Source of the DNA: Falciphora oryzae
Taxonomy: Eukaryota > Ascomycota > Sordariomycetes > Magnaporthales > Magnaporthaceae
Length of the DNA: 64,000 bases
NCBI GenBank assembly: GCA_000733355.1
Contig: JNVV01000001.1
Span: 526,208 to 590,207 of the forward strand
Direction: 5' to 3'
The position numbers and the translations under genes are program-made. Within the stretch, counting starts at the first letter, position 1; the number at the start of each line of letters is the position of its first letter. Of this stretch, positions 42,404 to 51,662 are shown in pieces. Under the pieces are notes generated by a model that saw only the letters and a list, made by a program, of their open reading frames with translations, was not told the DNA's origin and searched no databases.

Positions 42404-43886
42404 AATTCGCGTAGTTGTTTTTTTGTGAAGATGGCTGGCTGGCTTTGGTGTGGCGAGGCGAGCTCTTAGGTGGGTAGATCAAGATCACTGGTGCCCTTGG
42501 CGTCTAGTGGTGGTAGTGGTGGTGGTGGTCAGGCGTTCAGTGACAGCCTGGTGACGCGCGTGGTTGTTTTGTGGTTTGTTTGTTTGTAGAGTTTTGCGGG
42601 CACCGTCCTGAGCCGGAATGGATCCGTCGGCTCAAGGATGGATTTGGTTGCGTGATCTGATCTGGTGTGGTGGTTGTTTTGGTGGTGCAACAAGCGAGGA
42701 AGAGAGACAGGGCAGAATGGGTAGAGGGCTAGCGGCTAGGTTAGTAGTGGTGGGTGGTGCGTCAGGATCGCTGGGCAGGCGGTGGTGGTGGCGATGGTGG
42801 TGATGGAGGGCCCCAGCAGGGCGGACGGCAGGCAAAGGTTTTTGCGGCAGGTGCGAACTGGAAGCGACAGATGGAAAGCAAGCAGACAGATGCACGGCCA
42901 GACAAAAAGCCGGAGCAAGAAGCCGAACTGGACGGAGCGCTCCCGAACTCGCCAGAACAGCCCGAGCTTGCGGGTTTATACCTGTGTGTGCACTGCTGCT
43001 GCTGTAGTTGGTAGCCTGCTCACGCAAGGCTTGTGTATGGATGCCCAACTTCCAATGAGTGTCGTTCTGGAGGTGCAGACTGGTGACTGGATCGATTGAT
43101 TCAAGTGTCGCGTCTGCAGCGCCGTCGTTCGCGTTCTGCCGCTGGTGGCCTGTGGTCCTGGTGGATGGTGGATCAGGCCTGCAGATGCTTTGGTTGCCGA
43201 GGACGGGGCAAGTGTGATTGGTTTGGTTGGTCGGTGGCTGACTCTAGCGATCATCTGACTGTGCCGCAGGGTTCTGCACGCCTGGAGCTCGCGGAAGCCT
43301 CCAACTGCTGGCATGCAAGGATAAGATTGATTGTTCCCCACGGCAGTCGTCTTCAGGTCGCTGACTGACGTTGTCGATTTGATTGAGATCAAGAGTCGCC
43401 CGCCGTCCCCGTCCTCGGAAGCATCTGCGTTGCCGCCCGCCCTGCTGGGTTAGTTGTGTGGTTTTTCCTTCTTCTTCTTGGTTGTTCTCGATTGCTGGTG
43501 GTGGTGCTGGCGCCGCACAAAGCCGGAGAGTGAGATTGAACTCATTCAGAGGCGCCCCAGGTCTAATCTGCTCCCAAACAGACCAAAAGGCTCGCGCGCA
43601 CAGGCGCCCGCAGCGGAATCAAGTCAAGTCAAGACGGCTCCCACAGTCTTTTCCTCGACAAACAAACATCTGGTGAAACATCTGGTTTGGTTCTTGCTTC
43701 TTGTTTGTGGCTCCCATTCCGCTGCGAGACAACCTGCTTGCGCCTCTCTCCGACAACCAAAGATCGATCCGAATCTTGCTTGGATTGCTTGGACAGCTTG
43801 GAGTATCTTGAGTGGCTCCATCGATCTTGTCTTGGTTGGTGTGCGTCAGTGTGTTTGGCGACCGCATCTTGCCTGTCGTTGCAAAG
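42404..43886. promoter_or_regulatory. Divergent promoter region, 189-aa gene / atg14
   Basis: 1.5 kb between two divergent start codons. It contains GTTT and GGT simple repeats and a short AAGTC repeat near 43619-43635. No additional exon was found. Individual regulatory sites cannot be named from sequence alone. Confidence 0.45.
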
Positions 43887-45396
43887 ATGTTGGCGTGCGA
43901 CATCTGCGGCCGCCAGCACCACCCTCAGCGCTTGCCGTTCTTGTGCCCCGTCGATGCCCGCAATCAGTTGTACGAGGGACGACTGGCACAGGCTCACTTG
44001 TTGATGGACAGTGGCAAGCTCGAGAATGAAGTGTCTGCGCTCCTATCTCACCCGGACACTATGTCGTCGGCCATGTCAACGCGGAACCAAGCTCCCCACT
44101 TGGTCCGCGCCGAGGAATGGCTGTCAGAGCAGCGTCAGGCGGTTGACAGGACGAATGATATCATTGCGCAGGCTGACCGTCTGAGGCTCGAGATCGACGC
44201 CGCGAAGAAGGATGTCGAGCGGCGGAAGAAGGCGATCTCAAGGCGCAAGAACGATCTTGCCTCGGTCTCACATGGTGTTGCAGCGAGACGTGTCGACCTC
44301 CAGCAGAGTGTGGAGAGGTCGATCATGGTGGCCAGGACGAACTGGGACCAGAACCATGAAGGCATTGCGACTCACCGCGCCTTTCTCTGCAGAGAGGCTG
44401 CCCGTTTGTATGGACTGCGTCGGCAGAAGAAGGGCGGCTCCGTCAGGTACGAGATTGGTGGCGTTGAGATTGTCGACCTGCACTCGATGAGCAGTAAGTG
44501 TGACTCTGCTTGTCTTGCGTGCGTGTGGTCTTCTTGGTCTTGGACTTGATGGTGTCTTTGACTCTCTCTCTCAACTGTCTCGTGTGGTGAATGACTTGCT
44601 GACGAAGGGCGACTTGCTTGTGTTGCTTGTAGGCGCCTCTCCTGAAGTCATCTCGACTAGCCTGGCTCATATGACACACATCTTGGTGTTGGCGTCGAGC
44701 TACTTGGCGACTCGACTGCCGGCAGAAATTACGCTCCCGCATCGCGACTATCCGCGGCCGACAATCTTCTCGCTGGCTTCGTCTTATTCGCAGCAGCCTA
44801 GGGACCCATCCTTCGGCGTGCTGGCCCTGCATCCGCAGATCCCATCTGAGTCTGGGGATCGTGAGCGGCAACAAGGTCTTCCGCGAGCACGTCCTCTGTA
44901 CGTTGACAAGCCGTTGCCGGTGCTAGCCAAGGACAATCCGTCGACGTATGCTTTGTTCATCGAGGGCGTCGCACTTCTTGCCTACGACATCGCCTGGGTG
45001 TGTTGCACCCAAGGCGTTCCGATCGGCGACAGAAGCTCGTATGAGGACGTGTGCAACATGGGACGCAACTTGTACAATTTGCTGATTGCGAACCAGTTGC
45101 ATTCGGGCCAGGCCGGACGAGTCTTTCCGGTCTCGTCGGCCTCGCCGGTTCCGAGTGATGGTGAGAACGACAGGTTTGGTGGTGCAACGACAGCAGCAGC
45201 CGCGCATTTGATGGGTCGGTTCTCTCACGGAACGGCGCACTCGTTTCTTGGTAGTGCCGAGGGCGCCGAGTTCACTCGCAGCTTCAAACTGCCGAATCCG
45301 ATAAAGCTGGCGGACAGGCTGAAGAGCAAGCTGAGCAGCGACGCTCCGAATCCGGACTGGGAGTTGCTGGAAGATGATGCTTGGACGGTGACTTGA
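43887..45396 (+). CDS. atg14: Atg14 (Barkor-type) autophagy PI3K subunit
   Basis: Two exons, 43887-44493 and 44633-45396, with a 139-nt intron, about 456 aa. It begins MLACDICGRQHHPQRLPFLC with the conserved N-terminal Cys pairs. A coiled coil follows at about 90-150 (DRLRLEIDAAKKDVERRKKA), then FLCREAARLYGLRRQKKGG and the conserved core LAHMTHILVLASSYLATRLP, AEITLPHRDYPRPTIFSLAS, FIEGVALLAYDIAWVCCTQG and DVCNMGRNLYNLLIANQLHS. This matches the fungal Atg14/UVRAG-like family. Atg14 directs the Vps34-Vps15-Atg6 complex to the autophagosome assembly site. The C-terminus ends at LLEDDAWTVT; a further intron extending the tail cannot be ruled out. Atg6, its direct partner, is at 14.7-16.3 kb. Confidence 0.92.
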
Positions 45397-47388
45397 GATT
45401 ACCGCCAACCCAGCCGGAACGAAGATAAGGTGGTTTGGTGAAGTCGCTGGTGTCTCTGGGGGTGCGCAACGCAAAGATGCATGGTGGTGCTGCGGCCGGA
45501 GACGACGCCTATACGTCCTTGATGAACGAGCTAGGCGGTGATCTGAAATCCCACAAAAGAAGAAAAACACGCGTCCCTGAGCCGTCTGCGATGAATGTGC
45601 ATGGTGCTCGAAGGGGGCGGTCGACCGGGTGCCTTGCCTGTCAGGCGCAAAGAGTCAAGTGACAAAAAATACAACGATACTCGGACGCACAGCGAAAGGA
45701 TCCGCACTCGTGACTCTGACAGGATGCTGGGCTGGGTGAAGACGACAACAGCCACTGCTTCCGTGCAAACAAGAAAAGGTGTGTCTCTCTCAAAACACTT
45801 CGTCGTCCCAATGATGGCGGGCAGTCTGACATGGTGACAGTCTGACAATGACGAAAACTTGAATGCAACGAAAACGCGAAAAAGGCAAAAAGACAAGAAA
45901 CAACAAGTGATTCTGGCGAGATGGTCGATGTGGGGAAGAAAAGAAAACAATCAGATCGAATATAAAACGGCCAGGGGGAGAGCTAGGCTCGATCGCTGCC
46001 TGCCGGCGGGTTGTCTTGGGGGAACAGCCGCCCCATGATAATAACCTCGGGCATCAAGTGCCGCAGCAGTCTGCTACTGAAAGCAAGCTGGACTTTGGCC
46101 GTGCCAGGCTCGAGAAACACCGAGGGCGCGAGCCCCCCCAACGTCGATCACTTAAGACCAATCGAAGGAAGTGAATCTCTGACGGTGAGCCAGGAACTGT
46201 CGAGAATGCCGAGGGGGGCTAGGGGGTGGTCCGCCGACGCACGCTGCCTGCCAGTTAACGACCCTGGTCCGCCAAGTACCCGAAGGCCTTCGAGCCGGAG
46301 AGAATGGCGCGAGCCCCAAGCCACAAGCGGCCCCAGCCGCGACGTGGTAATGGTTAATCTCTAAACGAAGCCGGACTCGAATGTCGAGACGCCAGGTGTT
46401 GTGTAAGTGTGTTCCTCATAAAAAAAAAAAAAGTGATGTGATGATGATGGGTGTCCTCCAGTGACCCAATTACGAACCAAGTCCCGATCTCACGGCCCGC
46501 CACGGCGATGAGAAAGGGCTCACCCATCCGGTCAGACAGCAGGGGCAGATCGCTTCCCTTTGACGTCCGGCCAATAAAGTCCAGCGTCACAGCTGCGCCG
46601 CGATGGTGATGTCGAGGTCCTGCGCGGTTTTTTTAGAGCGTCCGGCAACTCCAATTACGAACCAAGTCCCGAACTCACTGCCCGCCACGGCAATGGGAAC
46701 GAGCTCACCGTTGGTGACCCTCAAGGAGGTCGAAGCGTCCCCCAGACAGCCGGTCAATAAAGGCCAGCCGTCCGGGCTAAGAAGTGTCGGCTTGGGTGAT
46801 GTCGAGGTCTGGACCAAGGTCAGAACTGACGGCCCGCGAGGGCAATCCGAACCGCCTCACCTTGGTGACCCTCAAGGAGGCCGAAGCGTCCCCCAGAACA
46901 ACCGGTCAATAAAGTCCAGCGTCCGAGCTAAGAGTGTCGGCTTGGGTGATGTCGAGGTCTTGACCGAGGCCGGAATCCACAGCCCGCGAGGGCAATGGGA
47001 AACCGGGTCGCCGCGGTGACAACCACAGGGAAGACAGATGCCAACCCTTTGACGTCCAGTCAATAAAGTCCAGCGTCGTAGCGGTGTCTGACTTGGCGAT
47101 GTCGAGGTCGGGGTGCGATTTTTTAGGGGATCCGCCGCCCCCAATTACGACCAAGGTCGGTAGCCACGGCCCGCGAGGGCAATGGAAACCGCCTCACCGT
47201 TGGTGACAAACTCAAGGAGGCCGAAGCAGTCCCCCAGAACAACCGGTCAATAAAGCCCAGTGCCTAGGTTAAGAGTGTCGGCTTAGGTGATGTCGAGGTC
47301 AGGAGATGATGGATGGATGGCAGGATGGTCGCGAGCGAAGGGTGGGTGTTTGTCGCGAGGCTTCGGGTCCGATCAGTTTGAAGGACCT
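45397..47388. other. Spacer with tandem repeat array
   Basis: 2 kb between the atg14 3' end and the 3' end of the 962-aa gene (convergent). The right half is the five-unit repeat array. The short frame at 45435-45662 is probably 3' UTR of atg14. Confidence 0.5.
46440..47305. repeat. Five degenerate tandem repeats, 150-190 nt each
   Basis: The phrase GATGTCGAGGTC recurs near 46608, 46799, 46948, 47098 and 47289, and CAATAAAGTCCAGC or a variant recurs about 30-40 nt before each. Spacings are about 190, 150, 150 and 190 nt. Two subtypes occur. One has CCCTTTGACGTCC before CAATAAAG, and GCG-GTTTTTTTAG plus CCAATTACGA after GATGTCGAGGTC. The other has CTCAAGGAGG and GTCCCCCAGA before CAATAAAG. 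None keeps a long open frame. The array sits about 80 nt past the stop of the 962-aa gene. Confidence 0.78.
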
Positions 47389-50277
47389 TTAGTAGCCGGT
47401 CCAACCGGCAAACCTCAGGTACCTCCTCCTGAACTTTCCCTTGGCCCCGTTGGCGCCCTTCTTCATGCTGTCGATGATCTTGCGCTCGGCCTCGGCCACA
47501 CGAGTGCCGGCGGAGAAGGGGTGCTGATGGACCCACTTCTCCATGATCACGTCGCAGTCGCTGCACTCGTAAGAGCCAGCGACCGACGGCGTCGTCGACA
47601 TGATGATCGCGTTGAGGCGGCCGCGGATGTTGTTGCGAGCCTCGCGCAGTTCCTCGGGCGTGACCTCGTTCGCCGCCTTGAGGTGGTGGCCGAACGAGTC
47701 AGCCAGCATTGCCAGGGCGAGCTTCCTCACCGAGTCCTCGCGCTTGGCCACGAGGGCTGCCATCTCGAACTGATGGAGGCTGCGAGGCTCGGCTTGGTCG
47801 CTGCCCGACGAGGGCGCATGCTGGGGAGGAGCGGCTGCGCTTAGCGCCTGTGGGGTCCCAGACTGCGGGGGAGCGATGGGAGCGGGAGCAGCAGCGGGCG
47901 GCGCGGGCGGGGAGACTTGGGGCTCGGCGGCCGGGGGGGCAGCGGCAGCACGAGCGGTACGGCGGCGCGGGGCTAGGATTCGCCTCTGGCCTGGAGGGGG
48001 TATGGAGGACGGGGGAGCGGGAGCGGGAGCGGGAGCGGGGGCGATAGGGGCCGGGGCCTCCTCGGCGACAGGGAGAGGAGCCGGGGGAGCGACAGCCGGA
48101 GCTGGCTCGGCATCCTCTGTGTCCGCGAGGGCATCCCAGATTGCCTGGTTCTGTGCATCCACCGTGGCGTCAAAGCCGACGGCGGGAACGGGCGCCGCGG
48201 GAGCAGGCGCCACAGGAACCGAAGCAGACGACTCGGCCGCGTTCGTCTGGTCACGGAGTGCCTCCTCGAGGAGCTTCTCCATCTCCTCGATGTCATCATC
48301 TTGGAGCAGACGGACGGTCTCGTCAAAATCGTCAATGACGGCGGCCGCGGGGGACTCCTCAACCTCGGCGGGCGGGGCTCTCGCCACCTCCTTGCCCTTG
48401 GCAGACGGCACGACGACACTGGCTGTAGGGACCGACGGACCAGCAGCCGCCAAGAAGGCATCGCTGAAACGAGGGCCACCAGTGCCGAGGGTGCTGACTG
48501 CGCCGGGCGCGGGAGGGGCTGGAACCTGACGGGCCACGCCGAATGTGAACGCCACGTTGCTAAAGTCCGTGTGGACGGGCGCAACGGCAGGGATGGTGTG
48601 CGGCACAGCCGCCGAGCTCGGGACCGGCGTGATGACCGGGAGCTGGGACGGCTGCGCAACAGGGACCGGCACGTCCTGGTTGAGGTAGTCGTCATCGTTG
48701 TCTTCTGGGAGGGGAGGGAGGTCGTCAACGCTCTGCTGGTTGACACTCGGCCCCGGCGTAACAGTAAGGGCAGCCGACGGTGCGCCTTCGTCGGGCTGCG
48801 CAACCTCGGTGGTCACAGGCGCGGAGATGGCAGGTGCGGCGACGGCTTCGTCTTCGTCGCGCACAATGTCCATCTCGGGGCACAGGACGGCAGCAGCAGC
48901 AGGGTGGGCAGGAGGCAAGGCGTTGTCGGTGACATCATCCTGGATGCGCATGCCCGCAAGGAGCAAGGCCAGGGCATCGATGTCACGCTTGGCTTGGGCC
49001 TCGACGTACGACTTACGGAGACCCTCTTTCCTTGCCTCGTACTGCATCCGGCTCCGGTACTCGGCCTCAGCTGCCCGCTTGTTCTGCTCCGCCAGCCAAA
49101 GCTGACGTTGCGTCTCAGCGTCTTGGCGCTCTTCTTGGGCCACCGGGAGCCCCTGCTGCTGCTGCGGGGGAGGTTGCACGTGTCCGGCCGTGGAGCTGGA
49201 TCCATTGCCAGCCTGCGTGGTGCCGTCGACGGTGGGAGCAAGCCCGGATGAGCTGGCCACCGTCAGGGTATACCCCGAAGGGAACACGGGATCCAGGTCC
49301 ATGGGCTCCGAAGCGCCCACTTCAGCCGGATTGCCCACCTCCTGCGAAGAAGGTCCCGAAACGACTGCAGGCCTGGTCGACCACCTGGGGAAGGAAACTT
49401 GGACAGACGTCTTCAGATTCCGGATTGAGCGGCGGTCGAAGGGGATACCAGCGTCCCTGGCGATGCGAGTCTGCTTGCGGAGCTCGGCCAGAAGCTTACG
49501 CAGAGTCGCCCTCTCGTCATCAAGCCCACGGTGGCTCTCGGACAGGCTCCTCTGGATTCGCCTCAGCTGTTGCTCAAGGCCCGCGATGCCGTCCTGCACG
49601 TGACCGATTTTGTGCTCCAGAATGAGGCACTCACGGTCAGAGCGGTACAGGAACGCAGCAAAGCGGCCTGGCAGACTCACAGTGCGTCCTCGCTTGCTCG
49701 GGTGCAGGCCGGCCCGTGGGACGTCGATGCGCAGCAGCCGGAGACGGTCCATGAACTCCCGATGGAACTCCTGGGGGAGCTCCAGGCGAACACGGGACGC
49801 GAAATCCGACAGCCCCTCGAGCAGCTCGCGCCGCTTTTGGAAGCACGTGACGTTGATGGCCTCCACGAGGCCGGCCCTCTTGGCGTCAAGGTCAGCCAAG
49901 GCAGCAACCAGAGCAGCGCGCGTACCCAGATCCACAGTCCGAAGCCTGTAGGCTGCCACTGCCAGGTTGCTGCAGGTGCAGCAAGCCCAGCGAGTGGCCG
50001 ACGAGACCCACAGGACGACGGCGATGCCCATGCACAAGAAGAGTGCGAGGACGATCAGCACCGCGTGAAGGGCGCACAAGGCGCCCTTCCGTGTGGGTGC
50101 CCATGTGGGCAGGGCCGGGAGGAACGGCGAGACACGCTGCCACGCCTCAGCCGGATGCTCGTAGGCATACTCGGCGAAGCGGGCGAGGAGGAAATAACCT
50201 CCGGAAAGGAGGAACACAAAGAGGAGCGGAACCCACTGGGGGATCTCGCTCGAGAAGAGAGCGGAGGAGAAAGACAT
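47389..50277 (-). CDS. Membrane-anchored Pro/Ala-rich protein, 962 aa, unknown
   Basis: One uninterrupted frame. I choose the ATG at 50277 because it opens directly on a hydrophobic segment (PQWVPLLFVFLLSGGYFLLA); the frame is open further to 50673 but that part reads as leader. A second hydrophobic segment, VLIVLALFLCMGIAVVLWV, suggests a two-pass anchor within the first ~110 residues. Coiled-coil-prone stretches follow (ADLDAKRAGLVEAINVTCFQ, KIGHVQDGIAGLEQQLRRIQ). The middle is a disordered Pro/Ala/Glu-rich region. A conserved-looking C-terminal segment contains SYECSDCDVIMEKWVHQHPF with a CxxC and ends RRRYLRFAGWTGY. I do not recognise a family. Its high G+C and low complexity could inflate the frame, but hydrophobic segments and a structured tail argue for a real protein. 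Confidence 0.65.
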   Translation of the reverse strand: MSFSSALFSSEIPQWVPLLFVFLLSGGYFLLARFAEYAYEHPAEAWQRVSPFLPALPTWAPTRKGALCALHAVLIVLALFLCMGIAVVLWVSSATRWACCTCSNLAVAAYRLRTVDLGTRAALVAALADLDAKRAGLVEAINVTCFQKRRELLEGLSDFASRVRLELPQEFHREFMDRLRLLRIDVPRAGLHPSKRGRTVSLPGRFAAFLYRSDRECLILEHKIGHVQDGIAGLEQQLRRIQRSLSESHRGLDDERATLRKLLAELRKQTRIARDAGIPFDRRSIRNLKTSVQVSFPRWSTRPAVVSGPSSQEVGNPAEVGASEPMDLDPVFPSGYTLTVASSSGLAPTVDGTTQAGNGSSSTAGHVQPPPQQQQGLPVAQEERQDAETQRQLWLAEQNKRAAEAEYRSRMQYEARKEGLRKSYVEAQAKRDIDALALLLAGMRIQDDVTDNALPPAHPAAAAVLCPEMDIVRDEDEAVAAPAISAPVTTEVAQPDEGAPSAALTVTPGPSVNQQSVDDLPPLPEDNDDDYLNQDVPVPVAQPSQLPVITPVPSSAAVPHTIPAVAPVHTDFSNVAFTFGVARQVPAPPAPGAVSTLGTGGPRFSDAFLAAAGPSVPTASVVVPSAKGKEVARAPPAEVEESPAAAVIDDFDETVRLLQDDDIEEMEKLLEEALRDQTNAAESSASVPVAPAPAAPVPAVGFDATVDAQNQAIWDALADTEDAEPAPAVAPPAPLPVAEEAPAPIAPAPAPAPAPPSSIPPPGQRRILAPRRRTARAAAAPPAAEPQVSPPAPPAAAPAPIAPPQSGTPQALSAAAPPQHAPSSGSDQAEPRSLHQFEMAALVAKREDSVRKLALAMLADSFGHHLKAANEVTPEELREARNNIRGRLNAIIMSTTPSVAGSYECSDCDVIMEKWVHQHPFSAGTRVAEAERKIIDSMKKGANGAKGKFRRRYLRFAGWTGY

Positions 50278-51662
50278 CTTGCTCGTTGGGTCTGACGAGG
50301 CAAGATGGAGAGGATAAAGGTGCTCTTGGTGGTGCGATGGTATCGTTGTGCTTTGCGCGTTAAGCTTGAGTGCGTTGGTGATAGCGATCGCTGGTGGTGA
50401 AAGAGGAAAGAAGAGGAGGAGAGAAAATTTCGGGAGGGAATATTTTTGTGTGCGCGGGTGCGGGGGACCAGAGCTCTGCGTTGCCTGGCTGGGCGGGGGG
50501 CAACGGCGGCGAGGAGGGGGTTCTCCTCCGTTTGCTGGTCTGATGTTCTGATATTGAGGCTCTGCGAGGGAAGGTGCGGCCGGTGCTGCAGGCCCGGTCG
50601 ACCCACACCCTCCTTGGGCTGCCAGTTCGGGGCACCTCCGGGGGTGGTTGAGGGCATGGCGAGCGTCGGTCACCCTTCTGGGGACCTACACTGCCCTTGT
50701 GCTGGCGTCCATGGCCGCCACACTCGAGCCGAGGGCCAGACCCAGGGTGAGGACCTTGGGGTTTCTCCCACTATGGACTTGGATGTGATATAGATGTGTT
50801 TTGCCCCCAGAACTAAGAGCCTTTGGCACAGAAGAGAGGACGATGGACGTATAGATTGGCTAAACAGCGGTCCAGCACCATGTGTGGCACCTGCAGGCCG
50901 CCTCCTCTGCGCTCAGGGGGTGCCAGGACAAAGACAGGAGGCTTTTCCCACGACCTGCTCTTCTCGTCCGTGATATCAGAGATTGGAGCAGCAGAATGTA
51001 TCTCGTCTGATGCATATCAGTGGCATCAGGAGCGCGGGAAAGATATAAGCATGCTTGATATACGAAATATTAAATGTATATAGGAGATTATGGGGTTTTT
51101 ACGCATGCCAGATAATACTGAATGAAACCTGCAACACTCTAGGAGACAGCACCTCCATCTGACCAGACATCTTGCACATCTTATACCAGAGACTGACCAT
51201 TTCAAGCAGCAGGGCAAACAGCCAGAGCAATTTTCATGTTGCTGCTGCAAACTCCAGAGGCAAGCAGACCAGGGTCTATCCTGAGGCAAGGCAGACACCC
51301 TCCTATTCACGCTCTATTGAGACATCAGGCGTTAATACTGCCTCGGGACAAAGCCTCCGGTCAACGGGGGATGAGCAGCAGTGCAAGACGGCGACCCAGA
51401 GTGTTTGCCAAGGCAACGCGGACAAGCGACTGCCAACAATGGCGTGGTATCTTTTTGTACATACCAAACAATAACCATAAAATCATGCAATATCTAAACC
51501 CACCCCCCTAAATGCCGTGATCCCAACAAAGACCTGACCCCGCTCCCAGCCAAAACACGCTGAATAGAAAAGGAAGGAACAAACAACGGCTACCGCTGAA
51601 TGGCAGAATGAGGCCAATAGCCGTCCCGGACCAGAAAACAATGAACCCAGCCCCCCGAATTA
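50278..51662. other. Spacer upstream of the 962-aa gene
   Basis: 1.4 kb between the 962-aa gene (its promoter) and the 3' end of spc7. The part from about 50780 to 51560 is less GC-rich than its flanks. No exon accepted. Confidence 0.45.

Noticed and set aside
45435..45662. Short frame ending STGCLACQAQRVK, like the start of a Zn2Cys6 cluster
   Set aside because: It stops straight after the motif, lacks the remaining Cys and lies in the probable atg14 3' UTR.
46354..46817. Two minus-strand frames sharing AVAGxExGTWFVIG
   Set aside because: The shared peptide comes from the DNA tandem repeats; frames are short and interrupted between units.
51172..51474. 100-codon plus-strand frame between spc7 and the 962-aa gene
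   Set aside because: No conserved pattern, no supportable partner exons.
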